Positions 24,751 to 33,186 are shown, counted from the stretch's first letter. The stretch: 35,564 nt of DNA from an uncultured Bacteroidales bacterium (GCA_937877455.1 CALFIU010000027.1:1-35564); one strand, 5' to 3'. Notes: generated by a model from the letters alone, not told the origin. A program made the numbers and translations.

Positions 24751-26286
24751 ATGATTATGACACAAGAACAGTTGGAACGTCTTGATGATTGTTATCATAA
24801 ATACAATCTTGAAGACAAATGCGACGAGGAACGCATCAACGCACGTAAACTGTTGTGTGGCAGAAGGTTTGATTTGTACGCAATTCTGTTGTACATAGAC
24901 CATAAGGTGAAAGGCGCAACCGATATGTCGTATGCAATTTCAGTCTATAAAGAAAGGACACGCGCAATTACAGGATTTAAGTTTTCGGAATATGGCAACA
25001 ACCAGAAAAACGATTTCAATGACTTTCTTGATGTATTGGACCGCCTGATTGAAGATTTTAAAAATGGCAAATTCGACATTGACAAAACGCTTGTGCCAGT
25101 TGACAAAAATTATGTCCTTATCGACGGCGCACATAGAACCGCCTGCGCCGCTTACTTCAATGCAGACATAAAGGTTCTTCGTTTCCTTGATGTTACGATA
25201 GAGAGCAACTCGTATTCGACGCTTATCGAACGGCTTATGCCTTGGACTATAGCCGACAGCATGGCACTCGAATCCCTGAAATGGCATGACGACCTTTTTA
25301 TGATGATTTTATGGCCAAAGGCTTTTTTACAAAAGGAAAATGTCGAAAAAGCGACAGATATGATTGCAACGGAATCCGATGTAATGTATGTCCGTGATTT
25401 GCCGATGCAGTATAACGACATCAGGAACCTTATGCTGCAATTATATGGACACATGGATTGGGTCGGCAGCATTGACAACGACTTCGCAAGCACTTATTCC
25501 AAGGCGGATGAAGTTTGGGACAATTGCGCCATGGTGAGGTTTGTGATGGTAAGAGCCGAAGATTGCCAGCATGTTCTAACTCTTAAGAAAAAAATCAGGG
25601 ATTTGTTTGGCATCGGGCTGGCTTCAATACATAGCACCGACACAATGTTAGAAACAAGCATGGCGGCAAATGCTGTTTTCAATCCAAATTCAAGGCATTT
25701 TATCCATTATGCAAACCCGACAAAATTCAAGGAATCATACAAAAAGTTTGACAAATTTCGTTCAATTGCCATCAACAACAATATAGACAGAGAGTCCATC
25801 ATTGTAGATTCAGGGATGGCATTGTCGATATACGGTGTCAGAGAAACCTCTGATTTAGACTTTTGCTCGTTGCAGGGCACTTATACCGAACCATTGCTGG
25901 AAGTGCCAGATTTTGAGGAACATGACAGCCGCCAAAAATCATTTTATCCATGCCCGGTTTCCGAGTTGATTGAAATTCCGTCAAATTATTTTACATACTA
26001 TGGTATAAAGTTCGTGTCGCTCAACAGGCTTCTACAGATGAAGCAAAACCGGCTTGCCACAGACAAAGACATAAAAGACATAAAAGACATAAAAGACATA
26101 AAGCGGCTGTTGAACGACACTGGGGGCAGGTTTAGGGACGGAATTTCATTGTTGTCCGCCACAATACGCCGAAAATACCGGCTTGCCAAGCGGTCTATCC
26201 ACAGCACATGCAATGCCTTCCTCAAGTCAATCGGAATGTATGATTCTTTGAAGGCGTTCAAGGACAAGGCCTTTGGAAAAAATTAG
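24751..26286 (+). CDS. ParB/sulfiredoxin-like plus nucleotidyltransferase-like protein of the polysaccharide locus
   Basis: About 511 residues from the ATG at 24751 (an ATG two codons later is also possible). The N-terminal half contains YVLIDGAHRTACAAYFNADI at about 121-140, the signature loop of the ParB/Srx-like fold, with upstream SVYKERTRAITGF. The C-terminal half has a nucleotidyltransferase-like motif at about 352-371, GMALSIYGVRETSDLDF, including D368 and D370. A KDIKDIKDIKDIK repeat follows, then a basic C-terminal helix region. Such two-part proteins occur in surface-glycan loci, but I know no assigned reaction. It lies 19 bases after the flippase and 10 bases before the glycosyltransferase. 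ATP- or NTP-dependent transfer is plausible, not shown. Confidence 0.65.
   Translation: MIMTQEQLERLDDCYHKYNLEDKCDEERINARKLLCGRRFDLYAILLYIDHKVKGATDMSYAISVYKERTRAITGFKFSEYGNNQKNDFNDFLDVLDRLIEDFKNGKFDIDKTLVPVDKNYVLIDGAHRTACAAYFNADIKVLRFLDVTIESNSYSTLIERLMPWTIADSMALESLKWHDDLFMMILWPKAFLQKENVEKATDMIATESDVMYVRDLPMQYNDIRNLMLQLYGHMDWVGSIDNDFASTYSKADEVWDNCAMVRFVMVRAEDCQHVLTLKKKIRDLFGIGLASIHSTDTMLETSMAANAVFNPNSRHFIHYANPTKFKESYKKFDKFRSIAINNNIDRESIIVDSGMALSIYGVRETSDLDFCSLQGTYTEPLLEVPDFEEHDSRQKSFYPCPVSELIEIPSNYFTYYGIKFVSLNRLLQMKQNRLATDKDIKDIKDIKDIKRLLNDTGGRFRDGISLLSATIRRKYRLAKRSIHSTCNAFLKSIGMYDSLKAFKDKAFGKN
26068..26103 (+). repeat. In-frame 9-base microsatellite, four units
   Basis: Three perfect GACATAAAA units and a fourth, GACATAAAG, encode a run of Asp-Ile-Lys in the ParB/nucleotidyltransferase-like protein. 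Changes in copy number would alter protein length without a frameshift. Confidence 0.9.
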
Positions 26287-26296
26287 ATGCAACCCT

Positions 26297-27535
26297 ATGC
26301 GCATACTTTGGTTTACAAACTCGCCGTCATGCTACGCTGCCAGCAGAAACTGTTACAACGGTGGCGGTTGGATAGCGTCGGCTGAAAAAATGTTCCACAG
26401 TGTTGACGGATTGGACCTTGCAGTAAGTTTTGCGCTTGACGGACAGCCATTCAAAAGCGAAAGCAATGGAGTGTGCTATTATCCGATACCCAGCCCAAAG
26501 ATTTCCAAAATAACAAAGTATATCAAAGATACGTTTGGCGGCGAAGAGTATGAACGCAAAAGTTGGGAATATTGGATTGGATATTTCGAGAAAATAATTG
26601 CCGATTTCAAGCCCGATTTGATACACGTTTGGGGTTCGGAAATGTATTTCGGATTAGTACATAAAATTACTAACCTGCCAATTGTGCTGCACATACAAGG
26701 CGTGTTGAATCCATATCTAAATGCATATTTGCCACCTTTCGTTTCGTGGAAACAGTATAGATGGCAGAGTTTGTCGCCCAAAAAGTTGGCAATCAACCTC
26801 AGGATGCGCAGACTTTGGCAGCGAGGTTCAATACGTGAAAAGGAGATTTTTGGCGGTATCAAAAACTTTCTTGGACGCACAAGTTGGGACGAGCGCATTG
26901 CTTACGTTCTTAATCCGAAATCAAGGTATTTCCACGTTGACGAGATACTGCGTGACAGTTTCTATCAAACTAAAAGCCGTGAAATTCCTGATAGACTGAC
27001 GATTGTCACCACGATTTCGCAACCGTTGTACAAGGGTTTTGACCTCGTATTGAAAACCGCAAAATTGCTCAAGGAAAACCTGAAATTGGATTTTGAGTGG
27101 AAATGTTTTGGCAACATTAACCCTGCATTTGTAGAGAAAATAGTCGGAATCCAACATCAAGATGTCAACGTCAAGTTGATGGGTGTAGCTACACAAAATC
27201 AACTTGCGGCAGCCGAATTGGAGGCTACGTTGTATTTTCATCCGTCATACATCGACAATAGCCCCAACAGTCTTTGCGAGGCGCAGATGTTGGGTTTGCC
27301 AGTAATCGCCACAAATGTCGGCGGCATTACGACGCTTGTTGACGAAGGCGAAACTGGATTTCTCGTTCCGTCCAACGACCCATACCAAGCGGCATATTTG
27401 ATTGAAAAACTGCATATTGACAAGGCTTTGAACAAAACTTTTGGTGAAAACGCCCGCACCATTGCGCTTAAACGCCACAGTCCTGAATCTGTTAAAAGCC
27501 AAATCCTCGGTGTGTACCGTGAAGTGCTGAAATAA
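26297..27535 (+). CDS. Glycosyltransferase family 4
   Basis: About 412 residues from the ATG at 26297, which gives the usual GT4 start MRILWFTNSP; the frame is open to a TTG at 26273 inside the previous gene. It has the GT-B fold with a C-terminal donor-binding motif HPSYIDNSPNSLCEAQMLGLPVIATNVGG, where the usual E-x7-E pair appears as D and E. Mid-protein TTISQPLYKGFDLVLKTAKLL is the expected start of the second Rossmann half. It would transfer a sugar from a nucleotide donor during repeat-unit assembly at the inner membrane; donor and acceptor are unknown. The 3' neighbour is cassette A2/B2, inserted between this gene and the acyltransferase. Confidence 0.9.
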   Translation: MRILWFTNSPSCYAASRNCYNGGGWIASAEKMFHSVDGLDLAVSFALDGQPFKSESNGVCYYPIPSPKISKITKYIKDTFGGEEYERKSWEYWIGYFEKIIADFKPDLIHVWGSEMYFGLVHKITNLPIVLHIQGVLNPYLNAYLPPFVSWKQYRWQSLSPKKLAINLRMRRLWQRGSIREKEIFGGIKNFLGRTSWDERIAYVLNPKSRYFHVDEILRDSFYQTKSREIPDRLTIVTTISQPLYKGFDLVLKTAKLLKENLKLDFEWKCFGNINPAFVEKIVGIQHQDVNVKLMGVATQNQLAAAELEATLYFHPSYIDNSPNSLCEAQMLGLPVIATNVGGITTLVDEGETGFLVPSNDPYQAAYLIEKLHIDKALNKTFGENARTIALKRHSPESVKSQILGVYREVLK

Positions 27536-27541
27536 TTTCCT

Positions 27542-27576
27542 ATACACACTCATGAACACCTTCTTCTACCGTATAT
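27542..27576 (+). repeat. Partial copy of the acyltransferase 5' end left of cassette A2/B2
   Basis: These 35 bases match 28752-28786 at 33 positions, including a perfect 25-base block that starts with the acyltransferase ATG. After the block the frame here runs into a TAA at once. The spacing between copies is 1,210 bases and encloses A2 and B2. It reads as the broken original gene start, or as a long target duplication. Confidence 0.9.
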
Positions 27577-27622
27577 AATTAACAAGATTTGATTTCTGCG
27601 GAAGAAAAATTTTGCGAATTAT

Positions 27623-27653
27623 TTTGCGGTGCGGAATAATTTCGTTAAGTTTG
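27623..27653 (+). promoter_or_regulatory. Promoter of cassette A2/B2
   Basis: TTTG at 27623-27626, 19-base spacer, TAAGTTTG at 27646-27653. The A2 start is 18 bases further, preceded by AAGGA at 27661-27665. Unlike A1/B1, no small ORF precedes it. Confidence 0.72.
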
Positions 27654-27671
27654 CGAAAACAAGGATAGAAA

Positions 27672-28163
27672 ATGATAGCGGAACTCAACATACAGAAGCA
27701 GGTGGATTCGTTTTGGAACTTGATTCAGTTTTCTGACGAAAGCGTCCAAAAGGGGTTGTATGCGCTGTTTGTCCGTAAATTTGGAAGTCAACCAGTCCAG
27801 ACCCTAAAAATGGATATGGCTATCCCTGAAAAAATTGAGAAAAGACTGAACGCCCTCACGACCCTTCAAAAAGATTGGGATGGCTATGGTGCCCCCGAAA
27901 TCAGCGTCAAGTCCATAGAAAACTGTAGAAGCGTATTGGCAACTTTGACATACGAGGTCGTTGAATCTATCGAAATACTTCCAACAGAGTATGGCGGAGT
28001 TCAGATCAAAAAGGCGACAACAAACGGTATGGTCAGCTGCAACTTCGGTGACAACAATATGTCGTATTACGTTGACCAAATTGGCAAAGATACCATTTAT
28101 CGGTCGTTCGTGCCATATAGTGACGAGAACATCGCCCAACTTAAACAGTTCATTGAATCATGA
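27672..28163 (+). CDS. Cassette protein A2 (WDGYGAP family, unknown function)
   Basis: A 163-residue homologue of A1. The shared core is LQKDWDGYGAPEIS at 65-78, SIENC at 81-85, ESIEILPTEYGGVQI at 98-112, SCNFGD at 122-127 and SYYV at 131-134. The first about 60 residues are unrelated to A1 or too diverged to align, so the family has a variable N-terminal part and a conserved C-terminal core. It overlaps B2 by 4 bases (ATGA). It carries its own promoter and sits between a partial and the intact start of the acyltransferase gene. No recognised domain; function unknown. Confidence 0.7.
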   Translation: MIAELNIQKQVDSFWNLIQFSDESVQKGLYALFVRKFGSQPVQTLKMDMAIPEKIEKRLNALTTLQKDWDGYGAPEISVKSIENCRSVLATLTYEVVESIEILPTEYGGVQIKKATTNGMVSCNFGDNNMSYYVDQIGKDTIYRSFVPYSDENIAQLKQFIES

Positions 28164-28624
28164 CAGGAAGTGATGTACTTGATACTGAGATTTTCGCAAG
28201 GTGGGTTTATAAGCCTCGTTTTATGGACGGTAACAATTTTAACGATAGATTTATATCATTGCGTTCTTGGCCTGGCAAATCACCAGAGCAAGGAGTGTCG
28301 GGGCAGTTGTTAAACCGTGCTGGACATGAACAAGTGATTGCGTGTGGACGGCGTTTTCGGCGTGCTTCAAAAGATGGCACAGCCAACGAAGAACGTTTTG
28401 TGGGATATGCGTCGGCATCTGTTGGAAAAATAAGGGACGTCAGCGATTCACCAGATGATAAAGTTGATGTCATTCTTACAGAAACACAGGACATACCTTT
28501 TCATTCAGAAATCATATTTAACATTGATAATCAATGGATTGATGGCAACCATCTTAGTGCACGTTTTTTGAAATACAAGGACAAGCTCTCCAATTTGTTT
28601 GCCCAAAATCTTTGTACGATATAG
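28160..28624 (+). CDS. Cassette protein B2 (unknown function)
   Basis: A 154-residue homologue of B1. Shared blocks are EIFARWVYKPRF at 10-21, FNDRFISLR at 27-35, VGYASASVGKI at 81-91, VDVILTETQDIPFHSEIIFNI at 102-122 and a C-terminal helix KDKLSNLFAQNL. It is longer than B1 through an insertion of about 20 basic residues near 50-75 (GRRFRRASKDG). The ATG overlaps the A2 stop. About 137 bases separate its end from the acyltransferase. The conserved aromatic/Arg blocks suggest a nucleic-acid or nucleotide ligand, but that is speculation. Confidence 0.7.
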   Translation: MTGSDVLDTEIFARWVYKPRFMDGNNFNDRFISLRSWPGKSPEQGVSGQLLNRAGHEQVIACGRRFRRASKDGTANEERFVGYASASVGKIRDVSDSPDDKVDVILTETQDIPFHSEIIFNIDNQWIDGNHLSARFLKYKDKLSNLFAQNLCTI

Positions 28625-28761
28625 CCAACCATCACATAAATTTCTTAGACAATACTTCGATAAAATTGACATTTTTCTAAAACTATACTTAAAGAAATTT
28701 CTAAGTGTAGCCATAGAAAGTTATGTGTACGTTGACATATTTGTTACCTTGATACACATTT

Positions 28762-29391
28762 ATGAACACCTTCTTCTACCGTATATTTCGCATCGTCCCA
28801 AAACTCCGCACAATCTACTACCGCCACTGGAACCGCTTGTATTTCAAACTCATCGGCGTAAAGTTCGGCAAGAATATGCGGGTTTTCAACAAGGTTTACG
28901 TCGTCGGCAAAGGCAACATCAAGATTGGCGACAACTTTTTGTTTTTGTCGGGAGATGGACTAAATCCGCTTTCCAGAAATATCCGAGGAATGTTATATGT
29001 TCCGCATCCCGATTCGACGATAAAAATCGGTGACAATACTGGAATATCTTCCGCTTGTATTTGGGCGAGCGACCGTATCACAATCTGCAACAATGTCAAC
29101 ATCGGTGCAGATTGTCTTATTATCGACACCGACGCCCATCCGCATGACTACTTGAAACGGCGAAGAGGTTACAAATCTGACAGTTACCTTGACGAAATTC
29201 CCTCTGCGCCGATTGTCATCGAGGACGATGTTTGGGTAGGTGCGAGGTGTCAAATCTTGAAGGGTGTTACAATCGGAGCACGTTCCATCATTGCGGCAGG
29301 CAGCATCGTGACCAAGGACATTCCGGCGGACTGCGTGGCAGGCGGCGTGCCAGCGAGGGTGATAAAGAGGATGGATGGGAACTCCAAATAA
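28762..29391 (+). CDS. Hexapeptide-repeat O-acyltransferase (LbH, maltose/NodL-like)
   Basis: A 209-residue left-handed beta-helix acyltransferase, likely O- or N-acetylating a sugar of the surface glycan. The C-terminal half shows the hexapeptide rhythm (IGDNTGISSACIWA, IGADCLIIDTDAHPHD, IVIEDDVWVGARCQILKGVTIGARSIIAAGSIVTKDIPADCVAGGVPARVIK). The H in DTDAHPHD is the expected catalytic His region. The basic aromatic N terminus (about 1-35) may attach to the membrane. The first 25 bases of this gene are present again at 27552-27576, upstream of the A2/B2 cassette. Confidence 0.9.
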   Translation: MNTFFYRIFRIVPKLRTIYYRHWNRLYFKLIGVKFGKNMRVFNKVYVVGKGNIKIGDNFLFLSGDGLNPLSRNIRGMLYVPHPDSTIKIGDNTGISSACIWASDRITICNNVNIGADCLIIDTDAHPHDYLKRRRGYKSDSYLDEIPSAPIVIEDDVWVGARCQILKGVTIGARSIIAAGSIVTKDIPADCVAGGVPARVIKRMDGNSK

Positions 29392-29615
29392 AAATGGTTC
29401 ATCCGACATTTCGAGTGATAAATAGATAAGATAACGAAGAAAACCGCCGAACATTTTGTATAATTCAAAGTCCATTGCCAATATTCCGCATAGAATTGAG
29501 TTGAAGATGCGGATCGTTCTTTGAAATACAAATATTTAGATTGGTCGCCCTTTGAAAAAAATACTTCTCGACACACAAAATCAGTCTGCTGAATAGACAA
29601 AACAAATCCATATAT

Positions 29616-30938
29616 ATGAATACAAACGCAAATAAAACTATCTATGTCGGCATGAGTGCCGACATGATTCACCATGGACACCTCAATATCATCAAGGAGG
29701 CCGCGAAATTGGGCAGCGTTATAGTCGGAGTATTGACTGACGAGGCAATCGCAAGTTACAAACGGTTGCCGTACCTCAATTACGAGCAACGCGCCACCAT
29801 CGTATCGTCGCTGAAAGGTGTTGACAGGGTAATCCCACAAACGACTTTGGATTACGTTCCGAACTTAGAAAAAATCCATCCCGACTTCGTTGTCCACGGC
29901 GACGACTGGAAAGAGGGCGTCCAAAAGACCACGCGGCAAAGAATCATCGAATGTTTGGCCAAATGGGGCGGCAAAGTAATCGATATACCTTACACTCAAG
30001 GCATTTCGTCAACCGCAATGAACCAACGCCTCAAAGAGATTGGAACGACACCCGAAATCCGCCTCAGAAGGCTGCGCAGGCTTATCGGCGCAAAGGAAAT
30101 CGTCAGAATTTTGGAATCGCACAGCGGACTCACCGGGCTTATAATCGAAAACACATTTGTGGAAGTCAACGGCATAAAGCACGAATTTGACGGCATGTGG
30201 GCAAGTTCGCTGACCGACAGCACCTCTAAGGGTAAGCCGGACATCGAGGCGGTAGACTTGACGACAAGGCTTCACAACCTCAACGACACATTGGAAGTAA
30301 CCACCAAGCCTATAATTTTCGACGGCGATACGGGTGGGAAAATAGAACATTTCGTATTCACTGTAAGGACGCTCGAAAGGCTCGGAATCTCCGCTGTCAT
30401 CATTGAAGACAAAGTTGGACTAAAACAAAATTCACTTTTCGGAACCGATGCAGTTCAGACACAAGATTCAATCGAAGGTTTCTGCGCCAAAATCAAAGCT
30501 GGCAAAAACGCACAAATCACCGAAGATTTTATGGTGATTGCACGAATCGAAAGCCTGATAGCGGGCAAACCAATAAGCGATGCTTTGGAACGTGCGTTTG
30601 CGTATGTAGAGGTGGGCGCAGACGGAATTATGATACATTCCAAAAACAAGACTGGTGACGACATCAAGGAGTTCTGCGCAAAATTCCGCGAAAAAAATTT
30701 TTCTACACCGATTGTGGTTGTGCCAACTACGTACAACCACGTGACGGAAACTGAACTTGCGTCTTGGGGCGTCAACGTCGTCATCTACGCCAACCATATG
30801 TTACGTAGCGCATATCCAGCAATGGTAAATTGTGCAAAGTCGATTCTGACACACGGACGCTCGCTTGAAGCCGCCAACGAATATTGTATGTCCGTTAAGG
30901 ACATCCTCACCCTCATTCCAGGCACCAAAAAGAACTAA
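29616..30938 (+). CDS. pepM: Cytidylyltransferase-phosphoenolpyruvate mutase fusion
   Basis: A 440-residue fusion. Residues about 7-140 are a CTP-transferase of the HxGH class (H19-x-G-H22 in MIHHGH, and ISSTAMNQR at about 130-138), the fold of glycerol-3-phosphate cytidylyltransferase. Residues about 150-440 are PEP mutase, which makes phosphonopyruvate, the first C-P bond step. The PEP mutase part contains FDGMWASSLTDSTSKGKPD at 191-209, the metal loop FDGDTGG at 235-241 and the diagnostic EDKVGLKQNS at 264-273. The fused domain probably activates the finished phosphonate as a CMP ester for transfer. It is followed by the decarboxylase after one base. About 220 bases without clear promoter precede it. 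Confidence 0.93.
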   Translation: MNTNANKTIYVGMSADMIHHGHLNIIKEAAKLGSVIVGVLTDEAIASYKRLPYLNYEQRATIVSSLKGVDRVIPQTTLDYVPNLEKIHPDFVVHGDDWKEGVQKTTRQRIIECLAKWGGKVIDIPYTQGISSTAMNQRLKEIGTTPEIRLRRLRRLIGAKEIVRILESHSGLTGLIIENTFVEVNGIKHEFDGMWASSLTDSTSKGKPDIEAVDLTTRLHNLNDTLEVTTKPIIFDGDTGGKIEHFVFTVRTLERLGISAVIIEDKVGLKQNSLFGTDAVQTQDSIEGFCAKIKAGKNAQITEDFMVIARIESLIAGKPISDALERAFAYVEVGADGIMIHSKNKTGDDIKEFCAKFREKNFSTPIVVVPTTYNHVTETELASWGVNVVIYANHMLRSAYPAMVNCAKSILTHGRSLEAANEYCMSVKDILTLIPGTKKN

Positions 30939-30939
30939 A

Positions 30940-32070
30940 ATGATTTCACCAAAGTTTTTTATCGACACGCTCAAAGGGTTCGGAATCGGATTTTTTGCAG
31001 GTGTCCCAGATTCGCTGTTGAAAAACATCTGCGCCTATATATCTGATAATGTTGACGATAAGCACAACATCATAACTGCCAACGAAGGCGGTGCAATTGG
31101 TCTTGCCGCTGGTTATCATCTCGCAACTGGCAATATACCCGTGGTTTATATGCAAAATTCGGGTCAAGGCAACGTCATAAATCCACTTGCCTCGCTAACG
31201 GACAAGGACGTGTACAATATCCCGGTCCTGCTCATAATCGGATGGCGAGGCAAACCTGGAATCCACGACGAGCCTCAGCACGTCAAGCAGGGCAAAATCA
31301 CATTGCAACTTCTTGACACAATGGGAATTAAACATGACGTTCTAAGCAAGGATGAACCCGAAGCAGCCCAGCAAATTGAATCCGCAGTCAATTACATGCG
31401 CTCCTCAAACGAAGTCTTTGCATTGGTTGTTGAAAAAGACACGTTTGACACATACAAACTTCAGAAAAACGAAGTCCGCAAAGAATATGAAATGTCCCGC
31501 GAAAATGCGATTAAAAAAGTGGCGGAAACGATTAGTGAAAAAGATGTCGTAGTATCGACGACGGGAATGATTTCGCGAGAACTTTTTGAGTACCGCACTG
31601 CCAAAAATCAAACTCATGAAAAAGATTTTCTCACAGTCGGCTCGATGGGGCACGCCTCTCAAATCGCTCTCGGCATTGCCTTGGAGAAGACAGACAGAAA
31701 AGTTTGGTGCTTTGATGGCGACGGCGCGGCAATCATGCACATGGGGTCGATGGCGATAATCGGACAGTCGAACCCCAAAAACTACGTCCATGTCGTGTTC
31801 AACAATGGTGCGCACGATTCTGTGGGCGGACAGCCGACAGTCGGACTAAAAATAAACCTTCCGCAAATCGCAAAATCATGCGGCTATGATTATGTTTTTG
31901 ATGTTGAAATCGAGTCTGCTCTTGACGAGACATTGAAAAAAATAAAGACAATCAGTGGACTTGTTTTTTTGCAAATTTGTGTCCGCAAAGGCAATCGAAA
32001 AGACCTTGGACGGCCGACCACAACACCAATCCAAAACAAGACAGCGTTAATGGAATTTTTGAAAAAATGA
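30940..32070 (+). CDS. ppd: Phosphonopyruvate decarboxylase
   Basis: About 376 residues from the ATG at 30940, one base after the pepM stop; the frame is open further upstream inside pepM, but that is not a likely start. A thiamine diphosphate enzyme, it decarboxylates phosphonopyruvate to phosphonoacetaldehyde and so drives the unfavourable mutase step. The N-terminal part has FFAGVPDSLLKN and the catalytic-type Glu E49 (ITANEGGAIGLAAGYH). The C-terminal ThDP/Mg motif is CFDGDGAAIMHMGSM...VFNNGAHDSVGGQPT. Length and motifs are normal for Ppd. It overlaps the reductase by 4 bases. Confidence 0.93.
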   Translation: MISPKFFIDTLKGFGIGFFAGVPDSLLKNICAYISDNVDDKHNIITANEGGAIGLAAGYHLATGNIPVVYMQNSGQGNVINPLASLTDKDVYNIPVLLIIGWRGKPGIHDEPQHVKQGKITLQLLDTMGIKHDVLSKDEPEAAQQIESAVNYMRSSNEVFALVVEKDTFDTYKLQKNEVRKEYEMSRENAIKKVAETISEKDVVVSTTGMISRELFEYRTAKNQTHEKDFLTVGSMGHASQIALGIALEKTDRKVWCFDGDGAAIMHMGSMAIIGQSNPKNYVHVVFNNGAHDSVGGQPTVGLKINLPQIAKSCGYDYVFDVEIESALDETLKKIKTISGLVFLQICVRKGNRKDLGRPTTTPIQNKTALMEFLKK

Positions 32071-33146
32071 CAATCCAGCAAGCATATTTTGACGAGGAGG
32101 CGTTGTGTTTTCTCGAGGCTGAGGTCAAGCGGCTCAATCCAAAAGGTATTTTTCTCGTAACTGGCGGAAAATCATATATTTCCAGCGGTGCAAAAAATGC
32201 GGTTGACAATTGTTTGCATGGTGTCAAAATCAATTATTTCAACGATTTTGATGTCAATCCCGAGTGGTCAGACGTTCAAAAAGGCGTTCAAGAACTGCAA
32301 AAAACTAACTCCGAAATCATAATTGCGGTTGGTGGCGGCTCAGTCTTGGACATGGCAAAATTGATACGTTTTTTTAATTCTTATAACGGACAGCCAACAA
32401 TCAGTAATTATATAAAAAACAATGATTTACTGTCGTTGTTTGCTATTCCGACAACTTCGGGTACAGGCGCAGAGGCAACAAAATTTGCAGTCTGTTATTT
32501 TGACGGAACAAAATATTCAGTTGAGCATGACGACATTTTGCCCGATTACGCATTGGTTTATCCGCCTTTCACGTACAACAATCCCAAATATCTGACGGCT
32601 TGCACTGCATTCGACGCATTGGCGCAAAGCATCGAATCGTTTTGGAGCGTCAACGCCACCCAAGAATCTGAAGAGTTTTCTTTGAAGGCATTCAACCTTT
32701 TGAAAAACAATATTTTAAAGGTTGTAAATAATCCAACAAAAGAAAGCAGAAACGCAATGGCAATTGGTTCGTATTGGGCTGGGCGAGCAATCAACATCGC
32801 CAAAACCACTGCGCCACACGCATTTTCATATCAGTTTACCTCAAAATGCGGCTATCCGCACGGACACGCCGTCGCATTGACATTCCCATTCTTCTTCGAC
32901 CTCAACGTCAACACAAGGAAGTCCGAGTTGCAGGACGACATTGACTTTGGGCATTACAAGGCGAAAATGTCGATGTTAGAAGGGCTTGATGTCAAGAATA
33001 TAATCAAAAGCATTGGACTTGGATTCAGAGGGACAGACGGCTGCGACATCGACAATTTGCTGTCGGGTGTCAACGTCCAGCGTCTCAAGAACAATCCAGT
33101 GAAAATAGATGAAAATGTAGTCGAAAGGCTGCGTAAAACTATATAG
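32067..33146 (+). CDS. Iron-type alcohol dehydrogenase, probable phosphonoacetaldehyde reductase
   Basis: About 359 residues from the ATG at 32067, overlapping the ppd stop (ATGA). Group III Fe-dependent alcohol dehydrogenase with GGGSVLDMAK (89-98) for NAD(P) and TTSGTGAE at 129-136. The metal ligands D183, H251 and H265 are present, but the second classical His is Q187 (FDALAQSIES). In phosphonate operons this family reduces phosphonoacetaldehyde to 2-hydroxyethylphosphonate. The stop codon TAG lies exactly where the IS5-like element begins (33144-33146), so the original C terminus may have been slightly different. The reaction is inferred from operon and family. Confidence 0.85.
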   Translation: MTIQQAYFDEEALCFLEAEVKRLNPKGIFLVTGGKSYISSGAKNAVDNCLHGVKINYFNDFDVNPEWSDVQKGVQELQKTNSEIIIAVGGGSVLDMAKLIRFFNSYNGQPTISNYIKNNDLLSLFAIPTTSGTGAEATKFAVCYFDGTKYSVEHDDILPDYALVYPPFTYNNPKYLTACTAFDALAQSIESFWSVNATQESEEFSLKAFNLLKNNILKVVNNPTKESRNAMAIGSYWAGRAINIAKTTAPHAFSYQFTSKCGYPHGHAVALTFPFFFDLNVNTRKSELQDDIDFGHYKAKMSMLEGLDVKNIIKSIGLGFRGTDGCDIDNLLSGVNVQRLKNNPVKIDENVVERLRKTI

Positions 33147-33186
33147 GGATGTTCTATAAATTAAAATATTAAAAATCAATAAGTTA

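Noticed and set aside
22347..28624. Calling A/B a toxin-antitoxin system outright
   Set aside because: Overlap, size and mobility fit, but neither protein shows a known toxin or antitoxin motif, so I left the function open.
28625..28751. Promoter for the acyltransferase
   Set aside because: Only partial matches to TAnnTTTG (TACCTTGA) without a good -33 element; not strong enough to list.
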